Positions 25,931 to 35,800 are shown, numbered from the stretch's first letter. The stretch is DNA of 64,000 nucleotides from JBBQWR01 sp038210495 (GCA_038210495.1 JBBQWR010000033.1:1-64000), one strand, 5' to 3'. Program-made: numbers and translations. Notes: a model not told the origin generated them from the letters alone.

Positions 25931-26764
25931 CTACGCTGCGGCGTTCAGCATGCCGAGTTCGAGATGCACCGATTCGACGGTCTCCGCGTCGATCAGCGCA
26001 AGCCGACGACTGGCGCCTGCCACCAGCGAGAGGTTCGCCAATTGATTCACCCGGCGAGGGATTCCGGCGGACAACGAGTGCAGGCAAATTATGGCCTGTT
26101 CGTTGAAGGCTGGCGATTTGCGGCCTGCCCGCTGGAGCGACCAGTTTAAATAGCCGGCCGTCTCCGGCTCCGACCAGGACTCGATATCGATCCGCAATTC
26201 GGCGAGCTCCAAGAGCCGCTGGGGCAGCGCGCCGGCCCGACCGGCCGCAAACGATAGCACGATCGTCAGCCGCGATTGGGCGCCTTTGTCGGCCTGGGCA
26301 ATCCGGGCCACGTGTTCCAGCACTTCGCGCGACGCTTCGTGCGCGTCGTCCAGGAGCACGACCGTGTCAAGCTGCTGATAGCGATTTTCGGTGATCCGAT
26401 CGAGCACGCCCCGCCACAAGCGGAACACATCGGCGCGGCTATCGGGATTGAGGCCAAGGTCGGCCGATGTGAGCCACAAAAATTCGCGCAGGTTCATGCC
26501 CAGCAAGCTTAGATTCACCACTTGGCTGCCGCCGAGCCGCAAATGCCGAGCGAACACCTCGAGCAGCATCGACTTGCCCGTTCCCGAGTCGCCACTGAGC
26601 AACCCCAAGCGCTGCCGTTCTTCGACGAGAAAATGGGCGCGGGCGAGCGCCTCTTCGTGCGTCGGACTTTCATAGAAGTTTCGCGGATCGAGCCCGCCCC
26701 GAAACGGCGTCTCGCGCAAACCCCAGTGCATGCGATAGGTCGGACTCTGGGTGGTTGCATTCAT
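25931..26764 (-). CDS. ExeA-like AAA+ ATPase
   Basis: The 277-residue product begins MHWGLRETPFRGGLDPRNFY after a short leader, the usual start of ExeA/TniB-type ATPases ('..GL...PF....DP...Y.'). The Walker A motif is SGDSGTGKS and Walker B is TVVLLDDAHEA. The C-terminal part (WSEPETAGYLNWSLQRAG, then SAGIPRRVNQLA) contains the sensor-2 and winged-helix-like region. Such ATPases work in type II secretion or in transposition targeting; no secretion genes or transposases are nearby, so the role is open. The ATG at 26764 is taken because homology begins shortly after. Confidence 0.85.
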   Translation of the reverse strand: MNATTQSPTYRMHWGLRETPFRGGLDPRNFYESPTHEEALARAHFLVEERQRLGLLSGDSGTGKSMLLEVFARHLRLGGSQVVNLSLLGMNLREFLWLTSADLGLNPDSRADVFRLWRGVLDRITENRYQQLDTVVLLDDAHEASREVLEHVARIAQADKGAQSRLTIVLSFAAGRAGALPQRLLELAELRIDIESWSEPETAGYLNWSLQRAGRKSPAFNEQAIICLHSLSAGIPRRVNQLANLSLVAGASRRLALIDAETVESVHLELGMLNAAA

Positions 26765-26854
26765 CCGTGAACTCGCTTCCAAAAACAAGGTGGGCGGCTA
26801 GTCGACGACGCCGCCTCCGGCCTGGCGTCGGATTCCTAACTTTTATCCAATCGG

Positions 26855-26860
26855 TATAAT
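26855..26860 (+). promoter_or_regulatory. Candidate -10 element (TATAAT) ahead of rsmE
   Basis: A perfect TATAAT hexamer lies in the gap between the divergent ATPase and RsmE genes. No convincing -35 hexamer is seen 16-18 bases upstream. If used, transcription would start about 26867, which excludes the in-frame GTG at 26865 as start codon and supports the TTG at 26925. Confidence 0.35.
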
Positions 26861-26924
26861 CGGCGTGAGACTTGAAGCTAGCACGCCACAACCCTATGGC
26901 TCGTCTTTAACGCGGCCGATTTTC

Positions 26925-27710
26925 TTGCCCGATCGATTTTATCACCCGCCGCCCCTGGTAGCTGGCGCCGTCTCCCTGGATGGTCCCGAGGCACATCATC
27001 TCATTCACGTCCTGCGGGCCAAGCCGGGGCTGGACGTGATCCTGTTTTCCGGTGATGGCGGCGAGCATTCCGCCCGGGTCGTGAACGTCGAACGGTCGGT
27101 CATCAGGCTGGAAGCCGGCGCGCGCCGCGAGGTCGATCGCGAACTGCCTATAGCGATCACCATTGGCGTGGCGATGCCCAAGGGAGATCGGCAAAAGTGG
27201 CTTGTCGAGAAGCTCACGGAGCTAGGCACGGCTCGCCTGACGCCCCTGATCGCCAAGCGAGGCGTGGCTCAACCGAGCGGTGACGCTCTGAAGCGATTTG
27301 AGCGCGCGGTCGTCGAGGCCTCGAAGCAGTGCGGGCGCAATCGGCTCATGGAGATTACCGAGCCCGTGGCGATCGGTGATTTTTTGGCTCAGTCGCCAGC
27401 GACCGTGCGGCTGTTTGCTCATCCGGAAGGACTACCGGCGGCGACGCTCGGAGAAGTCGGAAATCGGGAGTCGGGGTTCGGGAGTTTTGGTCAGCCGCAA
27501 GTCGCCGTGGCTTCGGCGCTGGAAGACGTGATCGTGCAAAACGAGGTGCTGATCGCGATTGGGCCCGAGGGCGGATTTACGGAAGCGGAAGTCGACCAAG
27601 CTCGCGAGGCGGGCTGGCGGATGGTGGGTCTAGGGAAACAGATCTTGCGGACCGAGACGGCGGCGCTGGCGATGGTGGCGGCGGTGAGCGTCTTGAAATC
27701 GCGGCGATAA
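26925..27710 (+). CDS. rsmE: 16S rRNA (uracil-1498-N3)-methyltransferase RsmE
   Basis: A SPOUT-fold methyltransferase of about 261 residues that modifies U1498 in helix 44 of 16S rRNA. The PUA-like N-terminal part (LPDRFYHPPPL, GPEAHHLIHVLRAKPG, FSGDGGEHSARV) is followed by LPIAITIGVAMPKGDRQKWLVEKLTELG and the knot motif IGPEGGFTEAEV. It ends with LRTETAALAMVAAV, all family hallmarks. The start is chosen as TTG at 26925, where family similarity begins; a GTG at 26865 would add 20 residues. A segment (residues ~185-205, ESGFGSFGQPQ) is an insert not usual in the family. It is followed by the convergent fur gene. Confidence 0.93.
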   Translation: MPDRFYHPPPLVAGAVSLDGPEAHHLIHVLRAKPGLDVILFSGDGGEHSARVVNVERSVIRLEAGARREVDRELPIAITIGVAMPKGDRQKWLVEKLTELGTARLTPLIAKRGVAQPSGDALKRFERAVVEASKQCGRNRLMEITEPVAIGDFLAQSPATVRLFAHPEGLPAATLGEVGNRESGFGSFGQPQVAVASALEDVIVQNEVLIAIGPEGGFTEAEVDQAREAGWRMVGLGKQILRTETAALAMVAAVSVLKSRR

Positions 27711-27774
27711 CGCGAATTATTTCTCAACGGGTTGATTGCGTTGGGGACAGCGGGTTTACGCCCCCCGCTCGCCG

Positions 27775-28275
27775 TTAGACGAGCTCGAGACGGCGGGTGC
27801 GCTGCTTGGCTTGGCGGCATGCCGCGCAGATTCCGGTGATGATCAGCCGGTGTCCGATTACGCGAAATTGATGTTCGCGCCCCACCGCGTCGCGAATTCG
27901 CTCCAGCTCTTCGCTAAAGAACTCAATGAGCTTGTGGCACTGCTGGCAGTAGAGATGATCGTGCTGGGGATAGCCGTAGTCGTGCTCGTAAACGGCGCGG
28001 CCGGCCAGATCCATTTTGCGCAACAGACCGGCCTCGACCATTTCGGCCAACGTGCGATAAACCGTCGGGCGACTCACCTTTTGCGTATCGACGACCTTGG
28101 TTAAATCGGCCAGAAGCTGGTCGGCGTCAAAATGCTCGTGCCGCTGGGCGACTTGCTCGACGATGATTCGCCGCTGGACGGTGATCCGCTTGCCGCGGCT
28201 CTGCAGGAATTCGGAGAAGCGCGCGACCGGCGTGAGCGCGACTTCGACGGCCTCGAGCGAGAAATCTTGCGACAT
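27775..28275 (-). CDS. Fur-family metalloregulator
   Basis: The 166-residue product has a winged helix (RGKRITVQRRIIVEQVAQR and KVSRPTVYRTLAEMVEAGLLRK) and a metal-sensing dimerisation domain. The dimerisation domain carries HDHLYCQQCHKLIEF and a second CxxC in GICAACRQAKQ, the structural zinc site. The sensing residues HDH and the glutamates around EEFFSEE-type helix do not tell whether the metal is iron, zinc or manganese. The ATG at 28275 is preceded by GGAAG; an in-frame GTG three codons earlier is less likely. It may be co-transcribed with the flavin reductase gene 128 bp upstream. Confidence 0.92.
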   Translation of the reverse strand: MSQDFSLEAVEVALTPVARFSEFLQSRGKRITVQRRIIVEQVAQRHEHFDADQLLADLTKVVDTQKVSRPTVYRTLAEMVEAGLLRKMDLAGRAVYEHDYGYPQHDHLYCQQCHKLIEFFSEELERIRDAVGREHQFRVIGHRLIITGICAACRQAKQRTRRLELV

Positions 28276-28403
28276 AGCAGCCACTTCCGAGGATCATCGG
28301 GATTATTCATCGATTCTAGACCAAGCCCGGGCCGGGGCAAGTGGCGCGAATCGGTCGGCCGTTCCACGAAGGACGTTCGACGGCGGGAGGCCGAACCATC
28401 GCG

Positions 28404-28877
28404 CTAGTATTTCAAGCCATTCTTCCGAATGTGAACCATCGGTTTTTGGCCGTCGTCCAACTGGCCGTCGACGACCCGGGCCAAGAAAATAAGGTGATCC
28501 TCCGAGTCGATGTGACTTATTGGCTCGCAGCGAAGATAGCCGATCGCCCCGCTCGGCGTGGGAATCTCGCCTTCGGCTCGATGAATGGGAATGCCATCGA
28601 AGACCGATTCGCCGGACGCGAAGCCGCGGCCAAAATGACGAACCAGGGGCCGCTGATCGGCGCTAAGCACGCTGACGACGAACGCAACTCCGTCGATCAG
28701 CCAATCCGCGAGCGGTCTGTCGCGACCGAGCGCCACGGTAATCATCGGCGGGTTGAATCCGGCTTGCATGACCCAACTAGCCAGCATGCCCAGTTCTTCA
28801 TCGCCGCGACGGGCGCTCAGCACAAACAATCCACTCGGCACGCGCCCGAGCACGGCGGCAATTGGCTCGATGCTCAA
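28404..28877 (-). CDS. Flavin reductase-like FMN-binding protein
   Basis: The 157-residue product belongs to the flavin reductase-like (split-barrel FMN-binding) family. It has RVPSGLFVLSARRGDEELGMLASWVMQAGFNPPMITVAL, the usual start of the FMN-binding barrel, and later RHFGRGFASGESVF and the C-terminal IFLARVVDGQL strand. It could reduce flavin with NAD(P)H for a monooxygenase, or only bind FMN; the partner is not visible. Its ATG overlaps the stop of the MTH1187-type gene (ATGA at 28874-28877), so the two are probably translated together. Confidence 0.85.
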   Translation of the reverse strand: MSIEPIAAVLGRVPSGLFVLSARRGDEELGMLASWVMQAGFNPPMITVALGRDRPLADWLIDGVAFVVSVLSADQRPLVRHFGRGFASGESVFDGIPIHRAEGEIPTPSGAIGYLRCEPISHIDSEDHLIFLARVVDGQLDDGQKPMVHIRKNGLKY

Positions 28878-29200
28878 GCGGGCTGACCTCCCAGGCGGCG
28901 CAGCGGATGACCGACGCGCTGCTGGAGGCTCGCAAGCTTCCCGCTGAGTTGGCCTTGCCGATCGCGGCGAAGATCGATCTTGGCCGAACAGGTCACTCGG
29001 TCGGAGTCGGTGGCCGTCGCCTCGATGCAGCGGCGCACGACGTCCAAGACGGCCGCCAAATCTCCCTCGACAATCGTGCCCATCGAATGCACTTCATAGT
29101 CCAGTCCACTGGCGTCGACGATCGCCACGCACCGGGCGACGTACTCGCCAACGCTTGAGCCGGCGCCGAGCGGAGTCACGCTAAATTCCAGGAGCGCCAT
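28874..29200 (-). CDS. MTH1187-family thiamine-binding-like protein
   Basis: The 108-residue product starts with MALLEFSVTPLGAGSSVGEY and has YEVHSMGTIVEGDLAAVLDVVRRC, which matches the MTH1187/YkoF-like family (ferredoxin-like fold, binds thiamine or a related pyrimidine). The ATG at 29200 is where family similarity begins; an in-frame start at 29284 adds 28 residues of different character. Its last four bases overlap the flavin reductase start, which points to translational coupling. The physiological ligand is not known. Confidence 0.85.
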   Translation of the reverse strand: MALLEFSVTPLGAGSSVGEYVARCVAIVDASGLDYEVHSMGTIVEGDLAAVLDVVRRCIEATATDSDRVTCSAKIDLRRDRQGQLSGKLASLQQRVGHPLRRLGGQPA

Positions 29201-29373
29201 ATTGTCACCTCGACCCAATTTCCTTGAACCTTCATCAGCCGCAATTGTACCGGCGCCATTCGCCGTGTCGAGATTGCGGTCCAATGCGCCCGCGAACGAC
29301 CGCAGTGGCGGTTTGGACCGCTCTGGTGTATCCTCCAGCCTTCTGCCAGATCAATCTCCGAATGCGGGCCCGC

Positions 29374-30048
29374 ATGGCGAATTTGTTTTCCAACTACGCT
29401 GTATTCCTGAAGCAATTTTTTCGCCGGTATCGTACGACCGGCGCCATCCTGCCCAGCAGTCGCCCCCTAGCGTCGGCGCTGTGCCGATATGTGCGAAGCC
29501 CCAGCGGCGCTGGCCGGCAGATTCTGGAAGTCGGCCCAGGAACTGGCGCGGTCACCGAGCGACTTGCCCATTTTCTGGCGGCCGACGATCGATTGACGCT
29601 CGTGGAACTGAACGACGATTTCGTCGCGCACTTGCGAACCCGCTTCGCCCGGGAACGAGCCTTTCAAGCCGTCTTCGATCGCACCAAAATCGTCCACGGC
29701 CGCCTCGAAGAGCTCGAAGGGGCGGGTTGTTATGACCTGATCGTTTCGGGATTGCCGCTCAATAATTTCGCAGTGGCCGACGTCGAACGGATTCTCAATG
29801 TCTTCGCGCGGCTGCTGAAACCCGAGGGCGTGTTGTCGTTTTTCGAGTACATCGCCGTTCGTCACGCCAAGACACTCGTCAGCGGCGCGGCGGAACGCAG
29901 ACGCGTGAAGCAAATCGGCGAGCTACTTAAGGCGCTAATCGACCAGCATCAGATTCGCCGCGACGCCGTATGGTTGAACGTTACGCCGGCCTGGGTGCAT
30001 CATGTGCGGTTCGGCGCCGCGCCGGCCGATATCAACCCGATGCGTTAG
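29374..30048 (+). CDS. Lipid N-methyltransferase of the PmtA/OlsG type
   Basis: The 224-residue product is a class I SAM-dependent methyltransferase. Its N-terminus (FLKQFFRRYRTTGAILPSSRPLA) is the usual amphipathic membrane-contact segment of phospholipid/ornithine-lipid N-methyltransferases. Motif I is ILEVGPGTGAVT, the acidic loop is LTLVELNDDF, and the post-motif SGLPLNNF is typical. OlsG, which trimethylates ornithine lipids in the planctomycete Singulisphaera, belongs to this group, as does PmtA; I cannot decide between them. The ATG at 29374 is used because homology begins there. The stop codon lies in a family A palindrome (30034-30095), and the last codons are repeat-derived. Confidence 0.8.
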   Translation: MANLFSNYAVFLKQFFRRYRTTGAILPSSRPLASALCRYVRSPSGAGRQILEVGPGTGAVTERLAHFLAADDRLTLVELNDDFVAHLRTRFARERAFQAVFDRTKIVHGRLEELEGAGCYDLIVSGLPLNNFAVADVERILNVFARLLKPEGVLSFFEYIAVRHAKTLVSGAAERRRVKQIGELLKALIDQHQIRRDAVWLNVTPAWVHHVRFGAAPADINPMR

Positions 30049-30095
30049 CGAGGCGGCGATCGGGAAAGCCGCGTGCCTCGCTGACGCATCGGGTT
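30034..30095. repeat. Family A palindrome containing the stop codon of the methyltransferase
   Basis: AACCCGATGCGTTAGCGAGG and one more base (30034-30054) pair with 30075-30095 across a 20-base loop, with one mismatch. The TAG of the upstream gene lies in the left arm. The core AACCCGA.GCGT.AGCGAGG matches the palindromes that bracket the RAYT gene at 48767-48850 and 49415-49498. Confidence 0.75.
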
Positions 30096-30191
30096 GGCAT
30101 GCGCGCGAGGGGGCGTCTTCCTTGTCGGCCAATTACGCCACTCCTATACTTGGCTGTGAGACGAAAAACCCTGTTTATAGGGACCATCGCG

Positions 30192-31649
30192 ATGCAATAC
30201 CGACCGACGACTCGATTGCGACTCTTGGCGGGCCTCCTGATCTTGTCGCTTACGACAATGGCGCCCCGTTTTGTCATCGGCGCCGATCCGGCGAGCGATA
30301 CCAAAAAGCCGGCCGTTGAACCGACGCCCCCGCCGAACAAAGACGCCGCGGCGGATCAGGACAAAGGCGCCGAGCCGAAAGCCGAGAAGCATTCGGCGCG
30401 AGACGAAGAGGAGTTTTACGATCTCTATAAGGCGCTGGCCGACACGGTCGATCAGGTCGATCGCAACTATGTCAAAAAAGTCGATCGTCGCGAATTGATG
30501 GAGGCCGCGATCAAAGGAGTGCTCAGCAAGCTCGATCCGTATTCCAGCTATATCGGCCCGGCCGACGCGGGACACTTCAAGGACACGGTCGAGAACCAGT
30601 TCGGTGGGATCGGGATTCAAATCACAATCGACGATGGGCAACTGCGAATTCTCAGCCCGCTGGTGGGTACGCCCGGGTATAAGGCGGGGCTGCTGGCGGG
30701 GGACAAAATCCTCAAGATCGACAATGACAATACCGCCAATCTCGATATCGAAGAAGTCGTGCATAAGCTCAAGGGGGACGCCGGCTCGAGCGTCAAACTG
30801 ACGATCGTGCATCCCGGCAGCGCCAAACAGGAGACGGTGTCGGTCACGCGCGAAGTGATTCACATCGACACGGTGCTCGGCGACCGGCGCAAGGCCGACG
30901 ACAGTTGGGACTTCATGCTGGATGCCGACAAGCACATCGGCTATATCCGGATCACGACGTTCAGCCGCGACACGGCACAAGATCTTAAAAAAGCGATGGA
31001 CGATCTCCGTCATCGCAAGCTGCGCGGTCTGATCGTCGATTTGCGATTCAATCCGGGTGGCCTGCTCACAACGGCCATCGAAACGTGTGATATGTTTCTC
31101 AACGAAGGCCGCATCGTTAGCACCGAGGGCCGAAACACGCCCAAGCGGGTCTGGGACGCGACCAAGAAGAACGACGCTTTCACGGGCTTTCCGATTGCCA
31201 TCCTCGTCAATCGTTATAGCGCCAGCGCCAGCGAGATCGTTTCGGCATGTTTGCAAGATCACGGCCGGGCGATGGTCGTCGGCGAACGATCGTGGGGCAA
31301 GGGAAGCGTTCAGAACTTGATCGAGCTCGAAGACGGAAAGAGCCTGTTGAAACTGACCACGGCGAGTTATCAGCGCCCCAACGGACACAACATCCACCGC
31401 TTCCCGGATTCCAAGGAAACCGACGAATGGGGCGTCTCGCCCAATCCCGGCTTCGAGATCAAGCTCAGCGATACCGAAACGGCTCAGGTCATGAACGATC
31501 GCCGGGCGCGCGACATCATCGCCGGCAAACACGGCGCCGCCGAAAAACCAGCAACGAGCGACAACGGCAAAGAAGCCAAGCACGTCGTCGATCGGCAAAT
31601 GCAGAAGGCAATCGATTATCTCGCGACCGAATTGGCGCGAGCGCCATGA
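30192..31649 (+). CDS. S41-family C-terminal processing peptidase
   Basis: The 485-residue product has a signal peptide (LLAGLLILSLTTMAP, cleavage near GAD), then a charged linker, a PDZ domain (about residues 140-220, FGGIGIQITIDDGQLRILSP) and an S41 catalytic domain. RGLIVDLRFNPGGLL is the oxyanion region, NRYSASASEIVSACLQDH carries the catalytic serine, and GERSWGKGSVQ carries the lysine of the Ser-Lys dyad. It trims envelope proteins at their C-termini. The ATG at 30192 is chosen because the signal peptide begins there; the open frame from 29970 overlaps the previous gene. tsaD follows. Confidence 0.95.
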   Translation: MQYRPTTRLRLLAGLLILSLTTMAPRFVIGADPASDTKKPAVEPTPPPNKDAAADQDKGAEPKAEKHSARDEEEFYDLYKALADTVDQVDRNYVKKVDRRELMEAAIKGVLSKLDPYSSYIGPADAGHFKDTVENQFGGIGIQITIDDGQLRILSPLVGTPGYKAGLLAGDKILKIDNDNTANLDIEEVVHKLKGDAGSSVKLTIVHPGSAKQETVSVTREVIHIDTVLGDRRKADDSWDFMLDADKHIGYIRITTFSRDTAQDLKKAMDDLRHRKLRGLIVDLRFNPGGLLTTAIETCDMFLNEGRIVSTEGRNTPKRVWDATKKNDAFTGFPIAILVNRYSASASEIVSACLQDHGRAMVVGERSWGKGSVQNLIELEDGKSLLKLTTASYQRPNGHNIHRFPDSKETDEWGVSPNPGFEIKLSDTETAQVMNDRRARDIIAGKHGAAEKPATSDNGKEAKHVVDRQMQKAIDYLATELARAP

Positions 31650-31673
31650 TCTATGTTTTAGGATCGCGACGGA

Positions 31674-31695
31674 CGCAGCAGGATGCCGCGGCTAG
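31674..31695. repeat. Family D repeat arm
   Basis: CGCAGCAGGATGCCGCGGCT matches the right arm of the complete palindrome at 41796-41871. It lies in the short gap between the S41 peptidase and tsaD. Confidence 0.55.
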
Positions 31696-31728
31696 GTAAC
31701 ACGCATTACGCCCCACGCTTCACGCCCC

Positions 31729-32757
31729 TTGCTCATTCTTACGCTCGAAACCACCTGCGACGAAACGGCCGCCGCCGTCATTACGGACGATTTGCAGGTA
31801 CTCGGGTCCGCGGTCGCTTCGCAAGACGCCCTGCATCGGCGATTCGGCGGCGTTGTCCCCGAGATCGCGTCGCGGGCCCATGTCGAGGCGATCCTGCCCG
31901 TAATCGACGAAGCGCTGAAGTCGGCGGGCGTAAAGCTTGACGCACTCGGCGCCGTGGCGGTGGCCAACACGCCGGGGTTGGCCGGCTCGCTACTCGTCGG
32001 GTTGGCGGCCGCTAAAACGCTGGCCGTCGCATTGAACATTCCTCTCGTGGCCGTGAATCATCTTCAGGCGCATATTTACGCCGCGCGATTGGCGGCCGGC
32101 AAAGATGTGTTTCCCTGCGTGGGGTTGATCGTCAGCGGCGGGCATACCAGCCTCTATCGCTGCGCGGGTCCGCTCGATTTCACGCGGCTAGGCGGCACGA
32201 TCGACGACGCGGCCGGCGAAGCCTTCGACAAAGTGGCCTGCCTGCTCGGGCTGTCCTATCCCGGCGGTCCCGCGGTCGAAGCGGCGGCGCGCCGAGGAAA
32301 TTCGCGAGCCCATGCGTTTCCTCGGCCGCTGCTGCGCGACACGGAGCGGCTGGACTTTAGCTTTAGCGGACTGAAAACGGCCGTGCGATACGCCATCTGT
32401 TCGCCCGACGCGGCGCGGAGCCCGGAGCCGCTGTCGGAACAGACGGTCGCCGATCTGGCCGCGAGTTTTCAGGCGGCGGCGATCGATTGCCTGGCGGCCA
32501 AGAGTCTGCTTGCGCTCGCGAAAAGTGGTTTTCAGCGGCTGTGCGTCGGAGGCGGCGTGGCGGCCAATCGAGCGCTATCGGATCGACTCGAAACCGAAAC
32601 CCGACGCATCAAAGCGGAACTATACATCCCGCCGCCCAAGCTCTGCACGGACAACGCGGTGATGGGCGCGATCGCGGTAGAACGTCTGAAGGCGGGGCTG
32701 ATCGAAGGCCTGGATCTCGATATCTATCCGGCGAGCGAAATTCGGGTCGTGCTTTAG
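31729..32757 (+). CDS. tsaD: tRNA N6-adenosine threonylcarbamoyltransferase TsaD
   Basis: Kae1/TsaD of 342 residues, the catalytic subunit that transfers threonylcarbamoyl to A37 of ANN-decoding tRNAs. It shows LILTLETTCDETAAAV at the N-terminus, GVVPEIASRAH, the metal ligands H111 and H115 in VNHLQAH, GLIVSGGHTSL, the GGTIDDAAGEAFDKVA loop and the late CVGGGVAANRALS motif. Start codon is TTG at 31729, immediately before the first beta strand, which fits the family; no strong Shine-Dalgarno is visible. The TsaB/TsaE/TsaC partners are not in the window. Confidence 0.95.
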   Translation: MLILTLETTCDETAAAVITDDLQVLGSAVASQDALHRRFGGVVPEIASRAHVEAILPVIDEALKSAGVKLDALGAVAVANTPGLAGSLLVGLAAAKTLAVALNIPLVAVNHLQAHIYAARLAAGKDVFPCVGLIVSGGHTSLYRCAGPLDFTRLGGTIDDAAGEAFDKVACLLGLSYPGGPAVEAAARRGNSRAHAFPRPLLRDTERLDFSFSGLKTAVRYAICSPDAARSPEPLSEQTVADLAASFQAAAIDCLAAKSLLALAKSGFQRLCVGGGVAANRALSDRLETETRRIKAELYIPPPKLCTDNAVMGAIAVERLKAGLIEGLDLDIYPASEIRVVL

Positions 32758-32865
32758 TTTGAATGGGCGCCACATGTCTTGGCAGCCCTGGCGGAGCCAG
32801 TGGCGCCGAGAGGATTGGCGATTCCTCGAGCCCCTATCGCGTTTTGAATCAAATGGTAGCGGCCA

Positions 32866-35800
32866 TTAAGGTCCGCCGCCGGGGGGCCGGCCGGCGCCCC
32901 CATTAAGCGTCTGCGCGCCAGTTGTGAAGTTAAATGTCGTCACGTCACCGACTGCGGAAAATAGCGGTACGACGCTGATCCGCACATACCGCCGGTCGGC
33001 CGACACGACGGCGGTCGCCGACATGTTGGTTCCCTCGGGCAGGGTCGTGATCACGGGCTGAAAACCGACGGCTTGCTGCTGAATGAACGGGAACAGCGGA
33101 TTGTTGCCGGCGACCGGATTGTTCACCGGAACGCCGTTCACCGTTCGCGAAGCGGCCAAGGCCTGAACCGCGGCCGGGTCGTTCAGAGCGGCCAACTGTT
33201 GGGCCAGCTTGCCCCGGTCGCCCACGTCGACCCCTTGCGGCGCCTGATCTCCAGCCGCCATCTGCTGGAGCAAGGCCTGATTCACGCCGAGCACATTCTG
33301 CGTGGCGGCGGCGACTTGAGCCTGCGTTAGCGATTCTTGTCGCCGGCCGTCCTTGAGATCAAAATTGACGACAGCGTCTTTCTCGCCGAGCGGAATTTGC
33401 TTGTGAATTCGCGTGCTCGTTTTGTCGCCGAGGTGCGAATACACGTCGATCGTCACCTTGCCGCCGCTCACCTTGCCCCACACCCGGCGCAGGAGAACGT
33501 GGTATTGGCCCGAAAAGCCCTTCGTGACGACATAATCGGCCGAGATGCCTTCGCCGGTGGCGGCGTCCGAACGGTCGGCCGAGCTACTCAGCATCATTCC
33601 GCCCGACAAAGTTCGAGGGGTGCGAAACGAGCAGACGGAGCCAGCCGGTTCCTCGACAGACATATCGACCTCGGCGTCGCCCGTCCAACTGACGTGAACT
33701 TCGCAGTCGCGGATCGAGGCTCGATCGATGGCCGCCTGAAACTTCTCAGCCTCGGCGGTCCGCTTGTCTTTCTTCAATTGGTCGAGGGTGGCGGCGGCCG
33801 CCCGATGGGCGACCTGCACGACCGACATTTTGTCATTCGGCCAGGCTTGGCCCAACACACCGACGCAAGCCCACTGAATACCCTTCACGTCGTTCAGCCG
33901 CAGGGCGACTTCGATGCCGTGCATATATGGCTCATGGCGCGAAGGATCGAGTTGCGAGGCCTGACGATAAAGGGACAGAGCCCGGCTATCGAAACCATTG
34001 CGGCTCAGATAGGCGGCGACGAACATCAAATCGTTCGTGGTATTGGCGAACTGCACCGCCGACATCAAGGCCCGCTCGATTTCCTCGCGCGGTTGACTAT
34101 CGGCTTGCATGGCCAAGGCGAGCGCCTCGTACATCCAAGGCTGACCGTAGCCATTGCGGAGAGCGGCCCGAAGCATGGCGGCCACGTCGGCGAACTTCCG
34201 CTCCGAGGTCAATTGGCGAGCCGTCTCGCGAACGGCGTGATCGCGCTGGCGACCGACCGACAGGCTGCGATCCTTGTCGGGAGTCGGCAGGTCGGCGAAA
34301 TACTTGTCCCAAGCCCGATCGCGATCGGCGCCTTCGACCTTGATTCGGGCAACTGGCGACAGTTTTTCTTCCGTGCGAATTTGTTGCACGGGCGCCACGA
34401 CGGCCGGCGAGACCTCAACGCGGCCGGACAGTTTCAGCTCAGCCGCCGGCTTCGATTCGGCTTTAACCGAGACCGTCGCAGCCGACTTCGCCGAGGCATC
34501 AATGGGGTCGGCGACGGCGAATTGACCGCCACCGCCCGCCCCGAATCCGCCACCGCCACCGCCGCCGCCGCCAAAACCGCCCCCGAACCCGCCACCGTTC
34601 ATGCCGCCGTTTTGACCGCTATTGACGCTGTTTTGGCCGCCCAAACCGCCGCCCGTCTGAAACGGATTCACCGACGGATTGATGGCGATCGGTAGCACGA
34701 GATCAGCCACGGGATACACCTTCGTGACCGTCTTCTCCTTAGCCTTGGCGTCCGTGGTGATCAGCAGCACTTCATGATCGATGATGAAGTTCATTTCCTT
34801 TTCGCCGAGCATCAGACGCAGGGCCGACTTCAGCGAGATGCCCTTCAGCGTGCGAGTGATTTCCGTTTCCGGCGTAATGCCGGCGTCGGCCAGGTTTTTC
34901 AGATCGAGTTGGATTTCGATTCCGTGGCGGATCTTGAGAGCGTCGACCACGTCCTTAAGTTGCGTCGAAATAAAGTCCATTTCGGTCGGCTCGTCGAGGG
35001 CCCTGAGAATCTTGGCCTCGGCGCTGCCCGGGTTCTTGAGATCGACCGAGCGATACCGTTCGCGATCTTTTGTCAACTGACGCCAACGGTCGGCCGACGG
35101 ATAGATGATCGGAGGTTCGTCCGGAAACGGAATGCTCGAAATGTCGACCAAATGCATCGTGGACAAAAAGTTTCGTTGCTCTTGATCGCGAAAACGGGCG
35201 TTTTGGAACGTGACCGTTTGAAACCGGGCGTTGATCGCGGCCGATGCCGTCACGGCATTATCCGGGTCGCTATGAACGGCTTCCGCGGCCGCTCTTTCGG
35301 CCTCCACGAATCGATCCTCGTTATCCTCGGTGACGCCTTCGGACATCAGCGCGTTCATTCGTTCCAAGAGCTGTTTGACCTTGAGCTCGTTGCGAACGAG
35401 ACCCTCTTGAATTCTCTGATTGGCTACCGCCTGGGCGACGCGCTGCTGAGCGGCGACGTTGTTGGCTTCGAGTTCCCGCTTGCGAGTCTGCGCGAGCGAC
35501 AGCACATCTTCGATCTGCTTGCGCAACTGGGCTCGTGTTTCGCCCGGAAGCTCAGCAGCCCGCATGACGCTTTCGCGTTTCAGAGCAAGGTCCTGGATCA
35601 CCCGATCCGGATCGATCGAGACGCGTCCGCGGGCCTCTTGCAAGGCTTGATTGACATCGGCGATGATTCTCCCGCTGAGCACGGCCTGCCGGCGGTTGAA
35701 ATCGGTGAGGAACTGGGCTCCTTGCTCGTCGGGCGTCGGAGGGCCCGCCGGCGGCGGGTTGACAATTCGCAATGTATCCGGCGCCGGCGGAGTCGGCGCC

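Noticed and set aside
30144..31598. 484-residue minus-strand frame opposite the C-terminal processing peptidase
   Set aside because: The plus-strand gene has PDZ and S41 motifs; this frame is a long shadow in GC-rich DNA.
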